Assembly (NCBI GenBank): GCA_023249375.1
Contig: JAHFCT010000018.1
Location: forward strand, 1 to 63,534
Length of the DNA stretch: 63,534 nucleotides
Direction: 5' to 3'
DNA from: Gemmatimonadota bacterium
GTDB lineage: Bacteria; Gemmatimonadota; Gemmatimonadetes; Gemmatimonadales; Gemmatimonadaceae
In this document: positions 8,635 to 18,097 of the stretch, one piece after another
How positions within the stretch are numbered: the first letter of the stretch is position 1
Layout: every line of letters begins with the position of its first letter
The notes under the pieces: model-generated
Seen by the model: the letters and a program-made list of their open reading frames with translations, nothing else
Told to the model about the DNA's origin: nothing
Databases searched by the model: none
Translations under genes and position numbers: made by a program

Positions 8635-9188
8635 GCCAGCTCCGACACCGCCGTCACGTAGTCCACACCCTCGCTCATCCGCTGATAGATCTGCCCGATC
8701 ACCTCGGCGCTCCCCAGCAGGAACCGGCAGCGCTCGCCGCCGTTCGAGCGGCATTCGACTTCGTAGCACGCCAGCGGCGCGTCGGCCAAGCGGCCGAAGA
8801 AATCGGCCAGCAGTCCCATCGAGTAGTAGCAGGCGGGAAAGCCGATGTTCAGCGTCGGGTCGGCCTCGGCCCAGTCGGAAGAATCAAGCGTGATGACGAC
8901 ATCGTTCAGGCTGCCAACCTCCAGTGTCCCCCACCCGGTCTCGCGGAAGAACTCGGTGGCGAGTCCCTGGAACTCGGCGAAACCCACGGCGTCCGCATTT
9001 CCGTCGCGCGACGCCAGCCAGTCGCGGAACGACGCGAACACGGCATCACCGCCGGCATAGCCGGCTTCCTGCAGATAGGTGGCATAGCCGCCGCCCAGGT
9101 CGCGCATGAGCGCGGAACGCAGCGCGGCGAGGGATTGGCGCGGAAGCGCGACGAGTGGCGTTGAGGCGAGCGCGAAGTTGGTGGCCAT
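8631..9188 (-). CDS. V4R (4-vinyl reductase) domain protein
   Basis: The 185-residue product starts at ATG 9188. Its C-terminal part (FPACYYSMGLLADFFGRLADAPLACYEVECRSNGGERCRFLLG) matches the V4R/hydrocarbon-binding pattern of an early Cys, a small helical bundle, then EC...G...CRF. In known proteins this fold binds small hydrophobic molecules or metals and often works as a sensor input. Here no output domain is attached. It is convergent with the phosphoribosyltransferase, sharing four bases at the stops, and lies 17 bases downstream of ligA on the same strand. Confidence 0.7.
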   Translation of the reverse strand: MATNFALASTPLVALPRQSLAALRSALMRDLGGGYATYLQEAGYAGGDAVFASFRDWLASRDGNADAVGFAEFQGLATEFFRETGWGTLEVGSLNDVVITLDSSDWAEADPTLNIGFPACYYSMGLLADFFGRLADAPLACYEVECRSNGGERCRFLLGSAEVIGQIYQRMSEGVDYVTAVSELA

Positions 9189-9205
9189 ATCCGTCAAAGA
9201 AGGGG

Positions 9206-11233
9206 TCAGCGCCCAATCCGGCGCAAGAGCTCGGCTTCGTCGATCACTTCCACTCCCAGCGCGTGCGCCTTGTCGAGCTTGCTGCCGGCGTCCGCGCCAA
9301 CGACCAGAAAATCGGTGTTCTTCGACACCGAATCGGTCACCTTGCCGCCCGCGCCTTCCGCCAACTCCTTGGCTTCGGTGCGCCCCAGCGTCGGCAAGGT
9401 CCCGGTGATGACGATCTTCTTGCCCAGCAAGGCACCCTCGCTCTCGGCCCGCCGCGGTTCCGTCATGTTCACGCCGTGACGCGCCAGCGCCTTCACCAGC
9501 GCGCGGTTCTCGGCGTCCGCGAACCACGCGGTCACCGAGGAAGCAATCGACGGCCCGATGCCGTGAATGCCCTCGATGTCGTCGGACGTCGCGGCAGCCA
9601 ACTCGTTCGCGGTGCCAAAGCGCCGCGCCAGCAACTTGGCGGTCTCCTCGCCGACGTCGGGAATGCCGAGTCCGAACAGCAATCGCGACAACGGCTGCGA
9701 CTTTGATGCATCAATTGCCGCCACGAGCTGCTGCGCGCTCTTGTCGCCGAGCCGAGGCAGCGCGGCGAGCACGTCTTCGGTGAGGCTGTACAGCGTCGCC
9801 GGATCGCTGATGAGCCCCGCCTCGAGCAGTTGGCGCACGCGCTGCTCCGATAAGCCGCGAATATCCATCGCACCGCGCGCCGTGAAGTGAATCAGTTCCT
9901 CGAGATGGCGCGCCGGGCAGCGGTCGTTGGGGCAGCGAATGGCGACCTCACCTGCCAAGCGCACCACCGCGGTGCCGCATTCGGGGCACTTCTTGGGTGC
10001 GCGGAACGGCACCGGTGGATTGGCCGCGTCGCGCTTGTCGGGCACCGGGCCGAGCACTTGCGGGATGACCTCACCGGCGCGTTTCACTTGCACCACGTCG
10101 CCGATGCGAAGGTCCTTCTCGGCGATGAGGTCAAAGTTGTGCAGCGTGGCGTACGTCACGGTGGTGCCGCCGATCTCCACCGGCTCGAGCACCGCGCGCG
10201 GCGTCAGCACGCCCGTGCGTCCCACCTGAATCTCGATGTTGACGAGCCGGGTCTCTGCCACATCCGGTGCGAACTTGCGGGCGATCGCCCATCGTGGCTC
10301 GCGGCCGCCGGCGGTGGAACCGAGCTCCGCCTGGGTGGCGAGCACGTTCACCTTGACCACGCCGCCGTCGATCGCAAAGGCGAGACTGGCGCGGTGCGTC
10401 GTCTCCAGCGCGTGCGCCCACGCGTGCACGTCGGCCAGCGTCGCACAGCGTGCGCGATGCGGCGCCACGGGCACACCCCAGCGTGCGAGCGTGTCGAGCA
10501 GCTCCCACTGCGTGTTAAACGGCAGCGAGGCGACGCCGGGCACGGCATACGCGTACCCGAAGAATCGCAGCGGGCGCTTCGCCGTGACCGAGGGGTCCTT
10601 CTGCCTCAACGCACCGGCCGCGGAGTTGCGCGGGTTCGCGAACACCGGCTCGCCGGCCTTGGCGCGTTCCACATTCATCGCCTCAAATCCGTCGAAGGTC
10701 ATGTAGACCTCGCCGCGGATTTCGATGAGCGGCGGCCAGCCCTTGCCCGCGAGCCGCAGCGGGATGTCGCGAATGGTCCGCACGTTGGCCGTCACATCCT
10801 CGCCCACGCTCCCGTTGCCGCGCGTCGCGCCGGTGATCAGCACACCGTTCTTGTACGTGAGGCTCATCGACGCGCCGTCGATCTTCAGCTCGCAGCAGAA
10901 GCCCGACGCATCGAAGTCCGCGCCGGCGACGTCGCGCCCCGACGCGGCCCAGTCCTCAAGCTCCTCGTCGTTGAACGCATTCGAGAGCGACCCCATCGGC
11001 ACGAGGTGTGCGTACTTGGCGAGGTGCGATTCACCCACCTCGGCGCCGATGCGAAGCGTCGGCGAGTCCGCCGTGCGGAGCTCGGGGTAGGTGCGCTCGA
11101 GGTCGCGGAGCTCGCGAAAGAGCGCATCGTACTCGGCGTCACTCAGCGAGGGACGGTCGAGCACGTAGTACTCGCGCGAGGCCTGTTCCAGCGCCTCGCG
11201 CAGCCACGCCGCCCGCGCGGCTTTGTCGCTCAC
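9206..11233 (-). CDS. ligA: NAD-dependent DNA ligase
   Basis: The enzyme seals nicks in DNA during replication and repair using NAD. The 675-residue length is typical. In order: the Ia domain with YYVLDRPSLSDAEYD, the adenylation site Lys117 in CELKIDG, the OB fold, a four-Cys zinc finger (CPECG...RCPNDRCPARH), helix-hairpin-helix repeats and a C-terminal BRCT domain (GKKIVITGTLPTLGRTEAKE). The start is a GTG at 11233. No better Met is available near the conserved N-terminus. It is 11 bases downstream of the ferritin stop. Confidence 0.97.
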   Translation of the reverse strand: MSDKAARAAWLREALEQASREYYVLDRPSLSDAEYDALFRELRDLERTYPELRTADSPTLRIGAEVGESHLAKYAHLVPMGSLSNAFNDEELEDWAASGRDVAGADFDASGFCCELKIDGASMSLTYKNGVLITGATRGNGSVGEDVTANVRTIRDIPLRLAGKGWPPLIEIRGEVYMTFDGFEAMNVERAKAGEPVFANPRNSAAGALRQKDPSVTAKRPLRFFGYAYAVPGVASLPFNTQWELLDTLARWGVPVAPHRARCATLADVHAWAHALETTHRASLAFAIDGGVVKVNVLATQAELGSTAGGREPRWAIARKFAPDVAETRLVNIEIQVGRTGVLTPRAVLEPVEIGGTTVTYATLHNFDLIAEKDLRIGDVVQVKRAGEVIPQVLGPVPDKRDAANPPVPFRAPKKCPECGTAVVRLAGEVAIRCPNDRCPARHLEELIHFTARGAMDIRGLSEQRVRQLLEAGLISDPATLYSLTEDVLAALPRLGDKSAQQLVAAIDASKSQPLSRLLFGLGIPDVGEETAKLLARRFGTANELAAATSDDIEGIHGIGPSIASSVTAWFADAENRALVKALARHGVNMTEPRRAESEGALLGKKIVITGTLPTLGRTEAKELAEGAGGKVTDSVSKNTDFLVVGADAGSKLDKAHALGVEVIDEAELLRRIGR

Positions 11234-11244
11234 GCGCGCACCGG

Positions 11245-11772
11245 CTACGCGGCTCCCTCTCCGCCTTCGCCGCCGTCCGCTTCGGCGAGGCCGCCGCCCT
11301 TCAGGAACTGCTCGACGAAGAACATGCCGCTCTCGCCGGCGCGCTTCACCATCTGCACCAGCGTGCTGGCCGAAGTGACTTCTTCGCGCTGTTCATTCAC
11401 GAACCACTCGAGTGCGTTGCGGCTCAGATGGTCCTTGTCGGCGATCGCCTGGTCCTGCAGCGCGTTGATCTGTGCCGTGACGCGCAGTTCGCTGGTGAGC
11501 GCCAGCTGCACCGCTTCGAGCGAGCTCTTGAACCCCATCTTCGGTGCCGGAACGGCCGGAATCTTCAGATCGCCGTCGGAATCGAGGATGAGCTTCACGA
11601 GGCGCATGGCATGGTCGCGCTCCTCGAGCCCCTGCGCGTAGTAATGCTTGGCGAGCGTGAGCAGTGCCGCCTGTTCGAAGTAGGTCGCGATGGCCACGTA
11701 CTGATGCGACGCGAACAGCTCGTGTCCCACCTGATCGTTGAGCCCGGTATTGAGTTTCTTGCTGATCAGCAT
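11245..11772 (-). CDS. Ferritin (FtnA-like iron storage protein)
   Basis: A 175-residue four-helix-bundle protein that would assemble into a 24-mer cage and oxidise and store iron in the cytoplasm. Ferroxidase ligands are visible: Glu18 in VGHELFASHQY, the EERDH motif on helix B and the QREEV segment on helix D. AGGAG lies about 8 bases before the ATG. The C-terminus carries a low-complexity GGLAEADGGEGGEGAA tail not usual in FtnA. It sits between ligA and a GAF protein on the same strand. Confidence 0.94.
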   Translation of the reverse strand: MLISKKLNTGLNDQVGHELFASHQYVAIATYFEQAALLTLAKHYYAQGLEERDHAMRLVKLILDSDGDLKIPAVPAPKMGFKSSLEAVQLALTSELRVTAQINALQDQAIADKDHLSRNALEWFVNEQREEVTSASTLVQMVKRAGESGMFFVEQFLKGGGLAEADGGEGGEGAA

Positions 11773-11792
11773 GATGTCGACTCCTGGTCGGT

Positions 11793-12584
11793 TTAGCCCT
11801 TGGCTTCTTCGGCAACAACGTTCAGCGCCACTTCCACGAGGCGCTCCAGCTCTTCATCCGACGCCTTCGGCAGCAGCGTCTCGGCCCACATGTGGTCCTG
11901 CGTGCCCGCATAGCGGTCGAGCAGGCGGCGCAGGAATGCCACCAGCGCAATGCGCTCGAGGTCGGCCTGCCGCGACTCCGCCTGCTTGCTCTCGGTCGAG
12001 CGCAGCAGCGCCTCGAAGCGGTGGGCGTTGCGCAGCGCCTTCGCGGTGAGCTCGGCGACGACCTGCGTGAACCGCACGTCGGAATCCGAGAACGGCATCG
12101 CATCACGCTCCGTCCGCAGAAAAATCGCTCCAATCACGTCCTGCCGCCACCGGATGGGCACGACGATGATCGACCGCACATTTCGCGCGTCCAGCGCCGA
12201 GCGGACGTTGAGATACGCCGGGTCATTCATCGCGTCGGGAATAAAGACCGTCTCGCCGCTCTCGAAGGCCCGCTTGAGCTCCGGATACCGATCGAGATCG
12301 ACGACGAGATTGCGGATCGACGGGTCTTCGTAGCTCGCCACCAGCCGTACGCCTTCGCGTTCGCCAGCCAGGAAGATCGAGCAGCGATCGAGTCCGAACG
12401 TCTGGCCCATCTTGCCGGCAATCGCCTGCAGGATGTCCACGAAGTGCAGCGAGTTCGACACATCCTGCAGGATGTCGACGATCGCAACCAGATGTTCCTT
12501 CTCGCGCGTGAGTTCCCGGACGCGGGCCTGAAGGCGGGAGATTTCCTCCCCCGCATCCACCGGATTCGCCGTGGGGCTGGTCAC
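11793..12584 (-). CDS. GAF-domain protein
   Basis: The GTG at 12584 is supported by GAGGA eight bases upstream; the ATG between them runs straight into a stop. The 263-residue product has an N-terminal coiled coil (EISRLQARVRELTREKEHL), then a single GAF domain (LQAIAGKMGQTFGLDRCSIFLAGE ... SIIVVPIRWRQDVIGAIFLRTERD), then a helical C-terminal part. GAF domains bind small ligands such as cyclic nucleotides or haem. No histidine kinase, cyclase or phosphodiesterase output is fused. It is probably a soluble sensor acting through a partner. Confidence 0.85.
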   Translation of the reverse strand: MTSPTANPVDAGEEISRLQARVRELTREKEHLVAIVDILQDVSNSLHFVDILQAIAGKMGQTFGLDRCSIFLAGEREGVRLVASYEDPSIRNLVVDLDRYPELKRAFESGETVFIPDAMNDPAYLNVRSALDARNVRSIIVVPIRWRQDVIGAIFLRTERDAMPFSDSDVRFTQVVAELTAKALRNAHRFEALLRSTESKQAESRQADLERIALVAFLRRLLDRYAGTQDHMWAETLLPKASDEELERLVEVALNVVAEEAKG

Positions 12585-12624
12585 TCAGTCATTCCTCCGT
12601 TGGGCGGCCCTGCGCCGTGACAAT

Positions 12625-12652
12625 TTGCCGAACTGGTCGTAGTGCGTATGAC
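12625..12652 (+). promoter_or_regulatory. Possible promoter for the phosphorylase/PTS genes
   Basis: TTGCCG (12625-12630) and TATGAC (12647-12652) are separated by 16 bases in the divergent gap upstream of the pyrimidine phosphorylase. The match is moderate and would give a leader of about 55 bases. Confidence 0.3.
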
Positions 12653-12713
12653 CGGGGGTGTGCGCCCGCCCCGGCCCACGAGGGAACGTACGGGGCGCGT
12701 TGCCACACGGTCA

Positions 12714-14042
<1,329 letters not shown>

Positions 14043-14150
14043 TGCTCGAAGGGTAGCTGCGGTGTTTGACCAGCGGCGCGCGCCGCACCGGTGACTACAG
14101 TGCCCGCGTACCCGGTGCATATTTCGGGCTGACCGATTCGCGCCCCCCGC

Positions 14151-15245
14151 ATGGCGTCTTTCCGGCAGCCCGTGATGCAACAAGCGCTGCGGCAGCACAA
14201 GCAGTATCTCCTCACCGGCGTGTCGTACGTGATCCCGATGATCGCGTGCGGCGGCATCCTCATCGCGTCGGCCATCGCGCTGCTGACGTTCCTGCACCCC
14301 GAGGCGATGACGAGCACGGGCGGGCCGGACTTCTCGGCGGCGCCGACGCTCAAGGTGATTCTCGACATCGGCGTGGCGGCGTTCACGCTCGCGCTCCCCG
14401 TGCTCGCCGGCTACATCGCGTACGCGATGGCCGGACGCCCGGGACTCGTGCCGGGACTCATCGGCGGATACCTCGCGGGCACTACGAAAGCCGGATTCCT
14501 CGGCGCGCTCCTCGCCGGTCTGCTGGCCGGGCACGTGGTGTCGCTGCTGAAGAAGATGCCGGTCCACAAGTTCGTGCGGCCGATCCTGCCGATCATCATC
14601 ATCCCCATCGTCTCATCGCTCGTCGTGGGCATCGTGATGCTGAAGGTGCTGGGCGTGCCGATCGCCGAGTTCATGACCTTCCTCGGCGGTTGGCTGACGA
14701 CGATGAGCCAGGGCAACGCGCTCGTGCTCGCGGCGATTCTGGGCGCGATGATTGCGTTCGACATGGGCGGGCCGGTGAACAAGGCGGCGTTCTTCTTTGG
14801 CGCCGCCATGATCAAGGAAGGGAACTATGCGGTGATGGGCGCGTGCGCCGCGGCCATTTGCACGCCGCCGCTCGGCCTCGCGCTGGCCACGCTCACCGGC
14901 AAGCGCCTGTGGACGGAAGAACAGCGCGAGTCGGGGCTGGCCGCGCTCGGCATGGGCATGGTCGGCATCACCGAAGGCGCCATTCCATTCGCCGCGGCTG
15001 ATCCCCTGCGCGTCATTCCATCCATCATGGCGGGTTCCATCGTTGCGGCGGTCGTTGCGATGATGGGCGGCGTGGGCGACCACGCGCCGCACGGAGGACC
15101 GATCGTCCTTCCCGTCGTTGATCATCGCTGGATGTACGTGGCGGCGATTCTCGCCGGCTCCGCGGTGACCGCGCTGGTGATCAACGTCCTGAAGACCACG
15201 ACCGACGAAAAGCCCGCGGCGGACGCCGCTGGAGCTGCCTCGTGA
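14151..15245 (+). CDS. PTS fructose-family EIIC membrane component
   Basis: A 364-residue inner-membrane sugar channel with about nine to ten hydrophobic segments. It opens with HKQYLLTGVSYVIPMIACGGILIA, the standard start of fructose-type EIIC domains. It also holds AIPFAAADPLRVIPS (family GAIPFxxxDPxRVIP) and NKAAFFFG motifs. In most fructose systems EIIB and EIIC are fused; here they are separate genes joined by a GTGA overlap. No specificity for fructose versus mannosyl substrates can be read from sequence. The adjacent GH38 gene favours a mannose- or mannoside-related substrate. Confidence 0.92.
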   Translation: MASFRQPVMQQALRQHKQYLLTGVSYVIPMIACGGILIASAIALLTFLHPEAMTSTGGPDFSAAPTLKVILDIGVAAFTLALPVLAGYIAYAMAGRPGLVPGLIGGYLAGTTKAGFLGALLAGLLAGHVVSLLKKMPVHKFVRPILPIIIIPIVSSLVVGIVMLKVLGVPIAEFMTFLGGWLTTMSQGNALVLAAILGAMIAFDMGGPVNKAAFFFGAAMIKEGNYAVMGACAAAICTPPLGLALATLTGKRLWTEEQRESGLAALGMGMVGITEGAIPFAAADPLRVIPSIMAGSIVAAVVAMMGGVGDHAPHGGPIVLPVVDHRWMYVAAILAGSAVTALVINVLKTTTDEKPAADAAGAAS

Positions 15246-15535
15246 GAATCGTCGCCGTCACCGCCTGCCCGACGGGCGTTGCCCATACGTACATGGCGGC
15301 CGAACAACTCGAGCAGACCGCACGTGCGCTCGGCCACTCGATCAAAGTCGAAACGCAGGGCGCCATGGGCATCGAGAATGAGTTGAGCCAGGCCGATGTG
15401 GACGCGGCCGATGCCGCGATCATCGCCGCCGATATTTCCATCGAACAGCCCGAGCGGTTTTCGCGCATTCGCAAGATCGAGGTGCCCGTGCACGCCGTGC
15501 TCAAGGACCCTGGAGCGCTGTTCGCGAGGCTATGA
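15242..15535 (+). CDS. PTS fructose-family EIIB component
   Basis: A 97-residue stand-alone EIIB domain, which passes phosphate from EIIA to the incoming sugar. The phosphorylated residue is Cys9 in the canonical loop ACPTGVAHTYMAAE. GTG at 15242 overlaps the EIIC stop (GTGA), so translation is probably coupled. The full domain length and conserved ETQG segment indicate a working protein. Confidence 0.95.
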   Translation: MRIVAVTACPTGVAHTYMAAEQLEQTARALGHSIKVETQGAMGIENELSQADVDAADAAIIAADISIEQPERFSRIRKIEVPVHAVLKDPGALFARL

Positions 15536-15538
15536 TCC

Positions 15539-18052
15539 GTGGCTCGTGATTGCGCCTTCGTCTGCCAGCTTGCGAGCGGCTTCCACGCGCGACCGGCGAG
15601 CGCGCTCGAGCAGGCGACACGGCGTTTCGCGGCCGAGCTGACGCTTCACAACGAGCGCACCGGCGCATTGGCGAACGCCAAGAGCGTGCTCGGCATCGTC
15701 GGACTCGACATTCGGCATGGTGACGGCTGTCGCATTGTGTGCGAGGGCCCGGATGAGTACGAGGCGGCGGAAGCGCTCACGCGCTTCGTTACCGACGAGT
15801 TGCTGCGCGCCGACGCGGCGATGCCGCCAGTCCCGTCGTCAGCGGCGCTTCCGCTGCCTCGCTTGCTGGAGCAGGCCCACGCCACCGTGTTGCGCGGTTC
15901 ACCGGTTGTCCGCGGCATTGGTCACGGTGGCGCGATGCGTGTGCACGGGTTCGTCATACCCGAACCTCTCGTTTCGGCTCGAACGGATGATCCCCACGCC
16001 GAATGGGAACGCCTGCAGGACGCGCTGCGCGCGCTCGACGCGCAGTACGAGGCCGAACTTGCGGTGGACGGCACCGGCGTCGCGGCCGAGGTGCTGCGTG
16101 CGCACCAGGCCATTGCGCGGGACCCGGCACTGGCCGAGCATCTGCAGCGGTCCGTGCGGCAGCATCAACTCGGCGCGGCGGGCGCCATTGTGGCGGCGGA
16201 AGCGAACTTCGCCGCCATGCTCGCGGCGTCCGAAAGCGCGCCCCTGCGCGAGCGCGCGCTCGACGTCCGCGACGTTTGTCGCCAACTGTTCGAAGCCATG
16301 TACGGCGCGAACCACGCGTCAGCGCCCAGGCCGTTGACGTGCGATACCGTGTGCATCGCCGAGAACCTGACGCCGCGCGAGTTCCTCTCGCTGGACCGTC
16401 GGTTCCTGCAGGGGTTGGTGCTCGAGCACGCCGCCGCGACGTCGCACACGATCGTTCTCGCTCGTTCGTTCGGCGTGCCGACGCTCAGCGGAGTGGCTGG
16501 ACTGCGCGCGACGGTGAGCGACGGCGATGACGTCACGGTGGATGCGGATCTCGGCGTCCTCGTGACGCGCGGCAATGCCGCGACGCGCCGCTACTACGCC
16601 ATGGAGCGCGCGCGCATCGCCGGCCGGCGTGAGCGGCTGCTGCGCGCTGCGGCAAAGCCCGCCGCCACCTCGGACGGCCGCATAGTGGAGATTGGCGTCA
16701 ACGTTGCGACGGGTGCCGAAGCGGCCGCCGCCGTTTCGGCCGGTGCCGACGGCATCGGCCTGTTCAGGACCGAACTGCTGTTCATGCATCGCGGCGATGC
16801 GCCCAGCGAGGACGAACAGTTTGAGGACTACCGGCGCGCACTCGCGGGTGCCGCGGGCAAGCCGGTGATCATTCGCACGCTCGATATCGGCGGCGACAAG
16901 CCCATTGCGTACCTGCGTCTTCCGCGCGAAGAGAATCCGTTCCTCGGGTTCCGCGCGGTGCGGATGTACGCGCGCTTCGAGGATGTCGTGCGCACGCAGC
17001 TACGCGCTCTCGTGCGGGCGTCGGCGTTTGGCAATCTCAAGGTGATGGTGCCCATGGTGTCGCGCCTCGATGAGGCCGAGTATGTGCGGCGCCTGATTTC
17101 CGAGGAGCAGGCGCGCTGCGCGGCGGCTGGCGTGGCGTTCGATGCGTCCATGCAGGTCGGCGCGATGGTCGAAGTGCCGTCCATGGCATATCAGATGGCG
17201 CAGTTCAGCCGCGTCTTTGATTTCTTCAGCATCGGCACCAACGATCTGCTCCAGTATTTCAGCGCGGTCGATCGCGGCAATCAAACCGTCGCGCACCTGC
17301 ACGACCCGCTGTCGCCGGCGTTTCTCCAGTTGCTGCGGCAGATCGTGGACGGCGCGCACGCGGCCGGACGTTGGGTGGGAATGTGCGGAGAGCTTGCCGG
17401 CGATGCCCAGGCGTTGCCGCTCCTGGTCGGACTTGGCCTCGACGAACTCAGCATGGCCGCGTCGCGTGTGGCAGAGACCAAGGCGGCCGTGCAGTCGCTG
17501 GGCGCCGCGCAGTGCCGCGCGCTTGTCGCGACGGCGATCGAATGCGCGACGAGCCGCGACGTCGCTGCCGCTGTGGAGTCATTCGATGGATGGCGGCCTG
17601 TTCCGCTCATCACCCCCGATCTCGTCGTCGTGGACGCCGACTGTGACTCCCGTGAGGAAGCCATCAAGGCCGTCGTTGACCGCCTCTACGTCACGGGCCG
17701 CACCGATCACCCGCGTGACGTCGAAGCGGCGGTCTGGCAGCGCGAGGCGGTGTACTCGACGGCGTTCGGCCACGGCTTCGCGATCCCGCACTGCCAGTCG
17801 GACGCGCTCAAGGCGAATTCGCTGGTCATCCTGAGAACGAGGCAGCCGGTGGCATGGGAGTCGCTCGATGGTCAGCCGGTGTCGGTGCTGCTGCTCCTCG
17901 CCATTCGATCGGCCGAGCACGCCACGGCGCACCTGAAGATCCTCGCGTCGCTTTCGCGAAAGCTGATGCACGCGTCCACCCGTGAACAGGTGTTGTGCGA
18001 GCAGGACCCGGCGGCGCTCTGCCGCTATCTGATGGAATGCGTTGGTGAGTGA
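15539..18052 (+). CDS. Fused PTS phosphotransferase HPr-EI-EIIA (fructose family)
   Basis: An 837-residue cytoplasmic protein that holds the entire phosphoryl chain from PEP to EIIB. The HPr domain has His16 in ASGFHARPAS. The EI domain (about residues 110-680) has active His303 in ATSHTIVLARS, the PEP-binding segments LFRTELLFM and IRTLDIGGDKP, and the GMCGELAGD motif. The EIIA domain has His751 in GHGFAIPHCQ. All three phosphorylation sites are intact. The GTG start lies 3 bases after the EIIB stop. Known FruB-type proteins join some of these domains; this order with EIIA at the C-terminus and with EIIB and EIIC separate is less common. No 1-phosphofructokinase gene is present in the cluster. 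Confidence 0.94.
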   Translation: MARDCAFVCQLASGFHARPASALEQATRRFAAELTLHNERTGALANAKSVLGIVGLDIRHGDGCRIVCEGPDEYEAAEALTRFVTDELLRADAAMPPVPSSAALPLPRLLEQAHATVLRGSPVVRGIGHGGAMRVHGFVIPEPLVSARTDDPHAEWERLQDALRALDAQYEAELAVDGTGVAAEVLRAHQAIARDPALAEHLQRSVRQHQLGAAGAIVAAEANFAAMLAASESAPLRERALDVRDVCRQLFEAMYGANHASAPRPLTCDTVCIAENLTPREFLSLDRRFLQGLVLEHAAATSHTIVLARSFGVPTLSGVAGLRATVSDGDDVTVDADLGVLVTRGNAATRRYYAMERARIAGRRERLLRAAAKPAATSDGRIVEIGVNVATGAEAAAAVSAGADGIGLFRTELLFMHRGDAPSEDEQFEDYRRALAGAAGKPVIIRTLDIGGDKPIAYLRLPREENPFLGFRAVRMYARFEDVVRTQLRALVRASAFGNLKVMVPMVSRLDEAEYVRRLISEEQARCAAAGVAFDASMQVGAMVEVPSMAYQMAQFSRVFDFFSIGTNDLLQYFSAVDRGNQTVAHLHDPLSPAFLQLLRQIVDGAHAAGRWVGMCGELAGDAQALPLLVGLGLDELSMAASRVAETKAAVQSLGAAQCRALVATAIECATSRDVAAAVESFDGWRPVPLITPDLVVVDADCDSREEAIKAVVDRLYVTGRTDHPRDVEAAVWQREAVYSTAFGHGFAIPHCQSDALKANSLVILRTRQPVAWESLDGQPVSVLLLLAIRSAEHATAHLKILASLSRKLMHASTREQVLCEQDPAALCRYLMECVGE

Positions 18053-18097
18053 TGTGACACGAAGTGCACGCTGGAATCCTCTCTGGAGATGCAGGTC

